Below are positions 24,707 through 32,072 of a DNA stretch of 58,596 nt, one piece after another. Position 1 is the first letter of the stretch, and each line of letters begins with the position of its first letter. The notes under the pieces were generated by a model. It made no database searches. It was not told the origin of the DNA and saw only the letters and a program-made list of their open reading frames with translations. Source of the DNA: Lachnospiraceae bacterium UBA3814 (lineage in GTDB: Bacteria; Bacillota; Clostridia; Lachnospirales; Lachnospiraceae); contig DFEA01000012.1 in the NCBI GenBank assembly GCA_002368575.1, positions 1 through 58,596 of the forward strand, written 5' to 3'. Position numbers and translations under genes: made by a program.

Positions 24707-27199
24707 ATGATCCAGAAAACATACACCTTCAATTCCATGGACGAATTCAGAAACGGGGCAGCTTCAATACGAGGTGAGGCTTTCTTTTCGGATGCTTCCG
24801 AAAAGATACTTCTTGCATGGGCGCAGCTATGGGAGGAGGAAGAGTTCAGTGCCTTCAGGGATGAGCTTAAAAAGCTTTTTCCCGACTGCACGGCAGTCGG
24901 TACAAATCACTTAAGCAGCAATGATATCCTTCATAACCGGATCGACGGGACCGGAGAGGATAAGGGGATCATTCTTTCACTGCTGCAGCTTGAAAGCTCC
25001 TCCGCGTCGCTTTTCAGTATGGAAATGGGGAGACGTGAGGAGGAGAAGGCCGGTATTGCCCTTAACGGGTTTATAAAGGAAAGAGAGGCGGTAAAGGGGA
25101 TATTTCTGATCCCGCCGGATTATTTCTGCTCTGCCGAGGCGCTGCTTAAGGAGGGAATGAAGGGCACGGAGGGAATAAAGGTCTTCGGGATAAAGACGTC
25201 CCTGCTTCCCGGCTATCAGACCTTCGGCTGGGAAAAGGGAGGAGAGCTCAGAAAACGTCGGCTTTTTGCCCTTATCCTCCACGGAAAGAGCCTTGACATA
25301 AGGATGCATTATAACCTGGGCTGGACGCCCGTCGGGAAGGTCATGACCGTTACAAAGGAGGAGAATCCCTTTTTTGTGGATGAGGTGGACGGAAAACCGG
25401 CTGCCTGTATCTACAACAGGTATCTTGGCCTGAGGGATGACCAGATAATCCCGGACAATCTGAGTGAATTTCCGCTGATAATACAAAGGGACGACCTCAG
25501 GATCTCACGTATAGGGGTGACCGGACCGAAAAAGGGGCAGCTGGTATTCGGCGCTCCGGTTTACTTAAATGACAGGATCTGCTTAAGCTACGGAAACCCG
25601 GACGCGCTTTTTTCCGAGGTCAGAAGGGACAGCGAGGAGGTCCTTGAGTTCGGCCCCCAGGCCGGATTCCTCATAGTCTGCGCCAACAGGATCATGCTCC
25701 TTAAGGACAGGGAAAAGGAAGAGATCGGTTATTATAAACGTTATATGAAGGAGGCTGTCGCCCTTTACGGATATGCGGAGATATTTTATATCGACGGAAG
25801 GGGCGGGGAGCTTAACAGCGCACTGGTATCCGTTGCCTTAAGGGAGACCGGTACGGAAAATGAAGAGGCAGAGGAGCTGAGAGAGACCGGGAAGGAAGCG
25901 GTAAAGGCTGCGGCAGAGGCTTACGGCAGCCCTTCGGAAGCCGGCGGGGATATCAATGTGCCCTTCATCGACAGGCTTTCAAGGTTCTTTAAGGAAATAT
26001 CGGAGGACCTTTTACAGGCCGTGGAAGAGGCAGAGGAGGCAAACAGGGCAAAATCGGCATTTTTCTCCTGTATCTCCCATGAATTCAGGACCCCTCTCAA
26101 TTCCATCCTCGGAATGAACGAGATGATATTACGGGAAAGCGGAGAGGGAAGGCTTAAGGAGTATGCCGAAAACATCGAAAGCTCCGGAAGGCTTTTGCTG
26201 CAGCTTGTAAACGATATTTTGGATACGGAAAAGATAGAGGCCGGAAAAATGGAAATAATCCCTGTTGAATATGATATAAAGACCGTTATCAGAGAGATCG
26301 TAAGGATGATGTCGCCGGGTGCGCACGCCAAGGGCTTAAAGCTTAAGCTTAAGGTCACCGGAGAGCTGCCAGACGTGCTGTTCGGGGATGAGAACAGGCT
26401 CAGGCAGTGCATCATTAACCTGTTAAACAACGCGGTAAAATACACCCAGGAGGGCGAGGTCTTTTTTTCGGTCTTTGCCGAGATGGTCGATCCTGCCACG
26501 GTAAGGCTTGACATCAGCGTAAAGGATACGGGTATAGGAATAAGGGAGGAGGATATTGAGAAGCTGAGCCTCCCGTTTGAGAGAGTGGACACCTCGAAAA
26601 ATTATAACGTTGAGGGGAGCGGACTGGGGCTTGGGATCGTAAAGAACCTGCTTGAACTCATGGGCTCGAGGCTTGTGATCAAGAGCAGCTATGGTGAGGG
26701 CTCCGAGTTTTCCTTCAGTATCCTTCAGGAGGTAAGATGCCTGAAAAAGGAGAAGGCGCCGAAGCAGCCTGAACCGGAAAAGAGGAGCGGGGCCTGTCGG
26801 TTTACAGACACCTCTGTCCTGGTCGTGGATGATACGCCTATGAACATCGATGTGATCAGGGTATTCCTCAGGAATACTGGAATTAACGTGGATTCCGCTC
26901 CGGACGGAATGACGGCGATCGGTATGCTCAGGGAAAAGAAATACGACATAATCCTTCTGGATCACCGGATGCCGGGGATGGACGGGATAGAGACCTTTAA
27001 AAGGATAAGGTCGGACAGTGAGAGCAGAAACAGGGATTCCGTATTTATAATGCTGACGGCTAATGAAGCCGAGGGAGCCAGGGAGAGGTTTGTTAAGGAG
27101 GAGGGCTTTGATGATTTCATTGCAAAGCCCGTAAAGATGAAAGAGCTTGAGGAGATCATAAAAAGGCATGTCCCCCCGGAAAAGGCAAGGTGTGAGTAA
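24707..27199 (+). CDS. FIST-domain hybrid sensor histidine kinase (830 aa)
   Basis: The N-terminal 390 residues are FIST_N and FIST_C ligand-sensing domains (VGKVMTVTKEENPFFVDEVD and ACIYNRYLG are in FIST_C). A HisKA domain follows with H458 in SCISHEFRTPLNSILGMNE. The ATPase domain has NNAVKYTQ (N box), DTGIGI (G1) and GSGLGLGIVKNL (G2). A C-terminal receiver domain carries the phospho-acceptor D752 (ILLDHRMPG) with acidic VVDD and a Lys near the end (AKPVKMKE). No membrane helices are seen, so it is a cytoplasmic kinase; FIST domains are thought to bind small ligands such as amino acids. No separate output regulator is nearby. A sensor-type MscS gene follows 48 bases downstream. Confidence 0.92.
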   Translation: MIQKTYTFNSMDEFRNGAASIRGEAFFSDASEKILLAWAQLWEEEEFSAFRDELKKLFPDCTAVGTNHLSSNDILHNRIDGTGEDKGIILSLLQLESSSASLFSMEMGRREEEKAGIALNGFIKEREAVKGIFLIPPDYFCSAEALLKEGMKGTEGIKVFGIKTSLLPGYQTFGWEKGGELRKRRLFALILHGKSLDIRMHYNLGWTPVGKVMTVTKEENPFFVDEVDGKPAACIYNRYLGLRDDQIIPDNLSEFPLIIQRDDLRISRIGVTGPKKGQLVFGAPVYLNDRICLSYGNPDALFSEVRRDSEEVLEFGPQAGFLIVCANRIMLLKDREKEEIGYYKRYMKEAVALYGYAEIFYIDGRGGELNSALVSVALRETGTENEEAEELRETGKEAVKAAAEAYGSPSEAGGDINVPFIDRLSRFFKEISEDLLQAVEEAEEANRAKSAFFSCISHEFRTPLNSILGMNEMILRESGEGRLKEYAENIESSGRLLLQLVNDILDTEKIEAGKMEIIPVEYDIKTVIREIVRMMSPGAHAKGLKLKLKVTGELPDVLFGDENRLRQCIINLLNNAVKYTQEGEVFFSVFAEMVDPATVRLDISVKDTGIGIREEDIEKLSLPFERVDTSKNYNVEGSGLGLGIVKNLLELMGSRLVIKSSYGEGSEFSFSILQEVRCLKKEKAPKQPEPEKRSGACRFTDTSVLVVDDTPMNIDVIRVFLRNTGINVDSAPDGMTAIGMLREKKYDIILLDHRMPGMDGIETFKRIRSDSESRNRDSVFIMLTANEAEGARERFVKEEGFDDFIAKPVKMKELEEIIKRHVPPEKARCE

Positions 27200-27247
27200 C
27201 TGTCAGGCACAGGGTGCTCTCAGGTAACGGTGTGAAGATAAGGATAT

Positions 27248-30160
27248 ATGAAGAATACTCTTAACAGGATCAAAAGACAGCTCTTTATAAACGGGATCAT
27301 ACTGCTTATCATTTATGCGGCGGCGGCTACTCTCATGCAGGTTTATATCAATACCGGGGACTACAGGAGAGAGACGGAGAACAAGCGCTTAAAGACCGAG
27401 GAGATCCTTGCGGATAACCGTCTGGAGCTTCAGAAGAATTACAGGGGCTTTGAAAGGATAATGCAGTCAAAGGCAAGGACCGCAGTATACCTTATGAAGA
27501 ACGATAAGAACACGGAGCTGGACTCAGGGTCTCTTCTGTGGCTTTCCTATCTGCTGTCGGTCTCAAACGTTTACCTTATCGACGGAGAGGGGAACATTGT
27601 AAACAGCGCAAAGGAGTTTACATATATCGATCTTGAAAAAGAGAAGGATTTTTTTAAGAGCGAGGATAACGAATCACTCATAAATCATATCAGCGACAAG
27701 CCCTCGAAGGTGTCCATCATGTACTGGCAGGACGAAGAAAGCAATGAAGAGGGTTATTTCGGGTTGTGCTCGACCGCCATGGACTATAATCATATAATAG
27801 TGCTGGAATCCGACGCGGACGGGCTGAAGAACCTGAATGACGCCACAACGTCCTGGAAGGCGGTCCTTTCAAGGAATACCATAGGAAAGACCGGCTTCAT
27901 CTTTGCCATTAACGACGACGGTGAGTTTGCTTATTATCCCGATAATCACATCAAGGAAATGGGCCCTGCCGCAGTGGGTATTGACATCAGGGAATTTAAG
28001 GAAAGCAACGGAACCTTCATGGAGATAGACGGAAAGCCGTACTTCTGCGGTCTCAATCATATCCCGGAGGAGGAAGCGTGGGTCATAAGCGCCATACCGC
28101 TCTCCGACATTCTCGGCTCCGTATCCGGCTATATGATACCGATGTTCGTCATCATGTCTGTCCTGACACTCGGGATCATCATGTTCTATATAGCTTACTT
28201 TGAAGAAGAGAGGAGAGAGGAGGAGATCACGGAGGATCTCGGACGTGCCGTGCTGAAACGGATGTCGGGCGTTATTGCGGTGTCGTCTGCGGTGGTACTT
28301 ATAAGCTCGGTCTATCTGCAGCAGTATATCAATATCTCCTCACAGAGGACCTCGAATCAGAGGGAGGCAAATACCCTGATCGCTTCGCTTGAGCAGAATA
28401 CCGAAAGCCGTAAAAACGCGGTGAAGCAGTACGAGGCATTTATGGAGGATACCTCCGGGATAGTAGTACGCAGCATTACGGACAACGCAGAGCTTGTGAG
28501 CAGGGATTCTCTTAAGCAGCTTGCGGACGATGTGGGCGCAAAGCATATCCTTATCTATGAGAAGCACGGAAACGTGGTGGCCTCGGATGCCGCATACTAC
28601 GGGCTTTCCCTTTCAAGGGACGAGGAGGCTCCCTCCTATAAATTCAGGCGGCTTCTGACCGGAACGCCGCTTGTGTACCAGACGGTGCCCGACCAGGATT
28701 ATCTTGAGAAGCCGTATTTATACGTGGGAGCTTTAAAGACCGACCCCTACGGGATCCCCGACGGCTTTGTGCAGCTGGCCTTTGACCCGACTCTTTACGA
28801 TCTTTTTACCAGCTCCACCTCCTTAAGCACGATCTTCTCGACCTTCAGCGGAAGCAATAACGCCTTTGTATTCTCCGTGGATAAAAAGACCAATACCTTC
28901 GGCTACTATCCCGAGAAGAGCTACATAGGAAAATCCGTGGACCGCTACGGCATCACCGACAGGGAGAAGATAGACGGCTTCAGCGGCTTCATTAATATAC
29001 ACGGCGAGGAATACTATGTTTACTGCAGGGAATCCCAGGACTCCTATGTCTTTGTCGCCGCTGAGAACGATCTGCTTACGTCCTACGGGGTAAGGTACGG
29101 GCTGCTTATGTCCGTGCCGGCCATAGTGCTGTTTTTTGTGCTGATCATTATTTTCAGGGTCAGGATCATGGGCATCGAGAAGGCGCTCTATTCGGAAGCC
29201 ACCGGGGAGGCCGTGCAGGCTGAGCTTATGGAAAATACAGCCGTGATCGAGGTGAAAAAGATACGGAATTTCCTCAAAACGGCATTTTTCGTGGTGGCGG
29301 GCTTTATTACGATAATCGTGCTGTTCGGGCAGAGCTTTATCTCTGATGAGTCCACCGCGGGCTATATCCTGAGCAGGGGCTGGAACAAGGGAGTGCACAT
29401 TTTCTCAATAACCTTCTGTATGATCGAGATCTGTGTCGTAGGCTTCTGTGTTATGACGATAATGTCGATCCTTAAGCTGCTTGCGGAATCGATCCCGGGC
29501 TGGGGTGAAACGGTGCTTAAGATGCTTATGAGCTTTGTCAAATACATAGCCGTTATAGGGACGGTGTTTAACTGCGCCGAGCTTTTGGGAGCGGGGACCG
29601 ATGCTCTGCTTGCCTCGGCCGGTATACTGACCGTATTCATAGGTCTCGGTTCACAGAAGCTCATAACGGATGTGCTTGCGGGGCTCTTCATTATCTTTGA
29701 GGGGGATTTCCATGTAGGGGATATAATAAACATTGATAATTCCAGAGGAAGGGTGCTTGAGATCGGGATAAGGAACACCAAGCTTCTTGATCCCGATACC
29801 AATCATATAATGATCATAAATAACAGCACCCTGAATAAGATATATAATCTTTCGGCTCTTCCCTCCATCATATATCCGACTCTTTCGGTGGAGTACGGAG
29901 ACAGGATCGAAAAGCTTGAGGAGATAATATACAGAGAGCTTCCGGTGATGAAGGCGGGCATGCCGAAGGTCATAGACGGGCCGGACTATATAGGAGTGGA
30001 CGAGCTGGGCGACTCGGCTGTCGTCCTTAAGTTCAGGATATCCTGCCTCGAGAAGGATTATCTTGCGGCCAGAAGATCGGCTTACCGGGAGCTTAAGCGT
30101 ATGTGCGAGAGAAACGGGATCAATATCCCATACCCGCAGATCGTGGTCAATCAGAGATGA
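27248..30160 (+). CDS. Large MscS-type channel with two extracellular Cache-like sensor regions (970 aa)
   Basis: TM1 (residues about 12-32) is followed by an extracellular region of about 240 residues with a Cache-like pattern (KTGFIFAINDDGEFAYYPDN). TM2 lies near 300-320, then TM3 and a second external region of about 260 residues (AFVFSVDKKTNTFGYYPEKS). More helices lead to the pore segment (LLASAGILTVFIGLGSQKLI), the MscS beta domain (FEGDFHVGDIINIDN) and the C-terminal alpha/beta domain ending YPQIVVNQR. Ordinary MscS has about 290 residues, so this channel carries large added sensors. AAGGA precedes the ATG. It lies in line with the FIST kinase and a thioesterase. It may open in response to a ligand as well as tension. 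Confidence 0.87.
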   Translation: MKNTLNRIKRQLFINGIILLIIYAAAATLMQVYINTGDYRRETENKRLKTEEILADNRLELQKNYRGFERIMQSKARTAVYLMKNDKNTELDSGSLLWLSYLLSVSNVYLIDGEGNIVNSAKEFTYIDLEKEKDFFKSEDNESLINHISDKPSKVSIMYWQDEESNEEGYFGLCSTAMDYNHIIVLESDADGLKNLNDATTSWKAVLSRNTIGKTGFIFAINDDGEFAYYPDNHIKEMGPAAVGIDIREFKESNGTFMEIDGKPYFCGLNHIPEEEAWVISAIPLSDILGSVSGYMIPMFVIMSVLTLGIIMFYIAYFEEERREEEITEDLGRAVLKRMSGVIAVSSAVVLISSVYLQQYINISSQRTSNQREANTLIASLEQNTESRKNAVKQYEAFMEDTSGIVVRSITDNAELVSRDSLKQLADDVGAKHILIYEKHGNVVASDAAYYGLSLSRDEEAPSYKFRRLLTGTPLVYQTVPDQDYLEKPYLYVGALKTDPYGIPDGFVQLAFDPTLYDLFTSSTSLSTIFSTFSGSNNAFVFSVDKKTNTFGYYPEKSYIGKSVDRYGITDREKIDGFSGFINIHGEEYYVYCRESQDSYVFVAAENDLLTSYGVRYGLLMSVPAIVLFFVLIIIFRVRIMGIEKALYSEATGEAVQAELMENTAVIEVKKIRNFLKTAFFVVAGFITIIVLFGQSFISDESTAGYILSRGWNKGVHIFSITFCMIEICVVGFCVMTIMSILKLLAESIPGWGETVLKMLMSFVKYIAVIGTVFNCAELLGAGTDALLASAGILTVFIGLGSQKLITDVLAGLFIIFEGDFHVGDIINIDNSRGRVLEIGIRNTKLLDPDTNHIMIINNSTLNKIYNLSALPSIIYPTLSVEYGDRIEKLEEIIYRELPVMKAGMPKVIDGPDYIGVDELGDSAVVLKFRISCLEKDYLAARRSAYRELKRMCERNGINIPYPQIVVNQR

Positions 30161-30169
30161 TAAGGAAAT

Positions 30170-30195
30170 GATCCGTTCGGCAAGCTGAACGGATC
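30170..30195 (+). repeat. Hairpin with GATCCGTTC/GAACGGATC arms
   Basis: Nine-base arms, GATCCGTTC 30170-30178 and GAACGGATC 30187-30195, flank an eight-base loop. It lies between the MscS-like stop and the thioesterase ribosome site, with no T-run after it. The same arm sequence recurs at 37796 and 47948. Confidence 0.65.
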
Positions 30196-30218
30196 GGCGC
30201 AGAGAGGAGAAAGTGGAG

Positions 30219-30617
30219 ATGGGAAGTCTTGAGGAAGCAAGGGAGTTGTTCTATAAGGACAGATACGCCGTACTCAGCGGGATAGAGATCGATGAGGTCG
30301 GCAGTGACCATGTAAGATGCAGCATGAAGCTTACCGAAGCTCACAGGAACGCTTACGGAGGGATAATGGGCGGAGCCATTTACACCCTTGCGGATTTTGC
30401 GTTTGCGGTCGCGTCGAATTACTGTAAGGAAAGGCCGACGGTAAGCCTGACAGGGCAGGCAAGCTTTTTGAGCGCGTCAAAGGGAAGTATCCTGTATGCG
30501 GATACCAGGCTCATAAAGGACGGGAGGCGAAACTGCTTTTATGAGGTGGTTGTAAGCGATGATACGGGAAGGGATATTGCCTCAGTCTGCTTTACCGGAG
30601 CACATATAGAGCGCTGA
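30219..30617 (+). CDS. PaaI-family hotdog thioesterase (132 aa)
   Basis: A single hotdog fold: the family motif HRNAYGGIMGGAIYTLADFA matches the PaaI/YdiI signature (usually HxNxxGxxHGGxxxxLxD), with the His of the HGG replaced by Met. Later it has TVSLTGQASFL and a C-terminal strand. Known members hydrolyse acyl- or aryl-CoA thioesters. ATG 30219 is preferred over GTG 30213 because GAGGAG lies at a normal distance. A long A/T stretch follows the stop. The gene ends the line that starts at the FIST kinase. Confidence 0.85.
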   Translation: MGSLEEARELFYKDRYAVLSGIEIDEVGSDHVRCSMKLTEAHRNAYGGIMGGAIYTLADFAFAVASNYCKERPTVSLTGQASFLSASKGSILYADTRLIKDGRRNCFYEVVVSDDTGRDIASVCFTGAHIER

Positions 30618-30691
30618 AAAAATTTATTTTTTTTTTGCCATTACGGGTTTGGAGGCGTATAAACATCTGACGGGACAAGGGTATTTACATT

Positions 30692-30728
30692 CGCCGGACC
30701 GCTCCGGCGCAGGCCCGCATGAATGCGG
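30692..30728 (+). promoter_or_regulatory. Two tandem hairpins in the leader of the GG-leader peptide gene
   Basis: CGCCGGA 30692-30698 pairs with TCCGGCG 30703-30709, and CCGCAT 30715-30720 pairs with ATGCGG 30723-30728. They sit 26-60 bases upstream of ATG 30754. An uninterrupted T-rich run is at 30624-30636, further upstream. They may control translation or mark the end of the preceding transcript. Confidence 0.5.
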
Positions 30729-30753
30729 ATCTGAGTATTTGCAAGGAGGAGAC

Positions 30754-31041
30754 ATGAAGAACAGATTTAACGCAAAAAGAATAGACGACATTGAGCTTGA
30801 AGCTGTAAGCGGAGGCGCGGTAAACGGAAGAGCCCATGTGGCAGGAACCCCGATGAGAAACGCCGCAATGAGCATCGCTTCGGGATCGGGGGTCTCTTCA
30901 GCCCCGGGGGCAGGTAATGATGAGCCGGTTCAGCTTATGCGGGTATCCTGCTGCAACTGTCACGAGGTATTTGAGGTAAATATCATGAAGCATAAGGCGG
31001 TATGTCCGAACTGCAACACACTCAATACTTTTAACGGGTGA
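30754..31041 (+). CDS. Double-glycine-leader zinc-ribbon peptide (95 aa)
   Basis: A strong AAGGAGGA site precedes ATG 30754. The first 21 residues (RIDDIELEAVSGG end) look like a double-glycine leader of the kind cut by peptidase-containing ABC exporters. The remaining 74 residues have a flexible Gly/Ser/Ala stretch and then a zinc-ribbon pattern, with CCNC about 15 residues before CPNC. No exporter, immunity gene or modification enzyme is adjacent. It could be a secreted peptide, a bacteriocin-like precursor or a small zinc protein whose VSGG is fortuitous. The leader hairpins suggest regulation after transcription. Confidence 0.6.
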   Translation: MKNRFNAKRIDDIELEAVSGGAVNGRAHVAGTPMRNAAMSIASGSGVSSAPGAGNDEPVQLMRVSCCNCHEVFEVNIMKHKAVCPNCNTLNTFNG

Positions 31042-31124
31042 CGGGAAAAGCGTGCCGGCACGGCTTCAGCCTTTGCCGGTGCGGCGGTGCGGCTGTTTAC
31101 AAAAACGGGACCCGTAAGGACGGG

Positions 31125-31165
31125 AAAACTCCTGATGCAGTAAAAGCTGCGGAGGGAGTTTTTTT
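31125..31165 (+). terminator. Terminator downstream of the GG-leader peptide gene
   Basis: AAAACTCC 31125-31132 pairs with GGGAGTTTT ending near 31162, with GCAG/CTGC helping the inner stem, followed by a run of T. A separate perfect 12-base palindrome, CGTGCCGGCACG, lies at 31051-31062. Confidence 0.75.
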
Positions 31166-31300
31166 ATGAGAGGTAAGGCCTTAAGACGCATGAGCGCATT
31201 AGCGATTGACGTGACGATAAGAAAAAAAGGATCATTTCAGACGATTCTCAGCCCGGGAGTATGATATCGGTCAAAAAATCATTTTCAACAGGGGGGGGAT

Positions 31301-31396
31301 ATGGTGTATATTATTTTTGTCCTGGAGATCAACCCGGCTGATCATGAAAAGAAACCGAAGCCTAAAAAACGCAGCATCATACAGGAAAAAACATGA
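31301..31396 (+). CDS. Tiny ORF coupled to a truncated sensor gene (31 aa)
   Basis: An eight-G ribosome site precedes ATG 31301. The peptide begins MVYIIFVLEINPADHEK and continues with a Lys/Pro-rich stretch (KKPKPKKRS). Its stop overlaps the next ATG (ATGA, 31393-31396). It may be a leader peptide, the end of a lost upstream gene, or a real small protein. No family was recognised. Confidence 0.35.
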   Translation: MVYIIFVLEINPADHEKKPKPKKRSIIQEKT

Positions 31397-31879
31397 CTAC
31401 AGACATTCTGAAGCAGAAACAAAAAGAGAGATTTATCGTATTTCTTACATCACTTGCCTCAATAGGGCTGATCATTGCAAATCAGCTCATGGGCTGGGAG
31501 GCATGGGTACCCGTCGTTTTGCTTATAATGATCGTCCTGTTGTGGGCGATACACCTGTCAGAGAAGCTGAATCCCGACTGGAAAGCATTATTCTGTTTTC
31601 TCACTGCCTTCATGAACGTGTTCTATTTCAGTGTTCACCATACCAGTCTCTTTGATATAGCCGCGGTAGTATCCATGGCCATGATAGCTTACACGTCCTT
31701 TGACCGGGTATACATGATGCATGCGTTCCTGGCGGAGTTTTTTTTCCTTATGCCTTAATGAAAATGATGCCCGTAAGGTAATGGGCAATATTAAAAGGAA
31801 CTGGGAAAACGGACGCTTCCATATGGATGTGGAGGTAAAGAGCGCCACAGACACATTGTCCTTTATGAGTGATGAATGA
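31393..31879 (+). pseudogene. Truncated membrane sensor (histidine-kinase-like N-terminus) plus stray downstream piece
   Basis: The first frame (31393-31758) gives about four membrane helices (FIVFLTSLASIGLIIANQLM, then WVPVVLLIMIVLLWAIH) of a type that usually leads into a cytoplasmic kinase or cyclase domain. It stops after YMMHAFLAEFFF at an eight-T run. A second frame, 31763-31879, is open from before that stop and reads NDARKVMGNIKRNWENGRF, ending TLSFMSDE. A slip at the T run would join them, but even the joined product (about 160 residues) has no catalytic domain. A large internal deletion is likely. Confidence 0.6.
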
Positions 31880-31987
31880 GCATCACGTCCTTCCTCCCTT
31901 CGTTGATACCCCCTGATATCCCTTAAATCAGGCAGCCGGAGGACAGAGCGGTTCGCCTGCGGGTGAGCTTCTGCGTAAAATCAGGGC

Positions 31988-32016
31988 TTGACATTCGGGA
32001 ATTCTTTCCTGACAAT
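31988..32016 (+). promoter_or_regulatory. Promoter for the second sensor-MscS gene
   Basis: A perfect -35 TTGACA (31988-31993) is followed after 17 bases by GACAAT, about 57 bases before ATG 32073. The -10 has two mismatches. Confidence 0.5.
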
Positions 32017-32072
32017 AATGATAAAACTGTGAATGCGCTGTGGATGGCCGCAGCTTAAAAGGGGGATCAGGT

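Noticed and set aside
26423..27169. 248-codon antisense ORF under the histidine kinase receiver domain
   Set aside because: Typical shadow of a G+C-balanced coding gene; the kinase and receiver motifs are on the plus strand.
31317..31655. 112-codon ORF overlapping the truncated sensor gene
   Set aside because: The 31393 frame gives sensible membrane helices and an ATGA-coupled start; this one is an out-of-frame reading.
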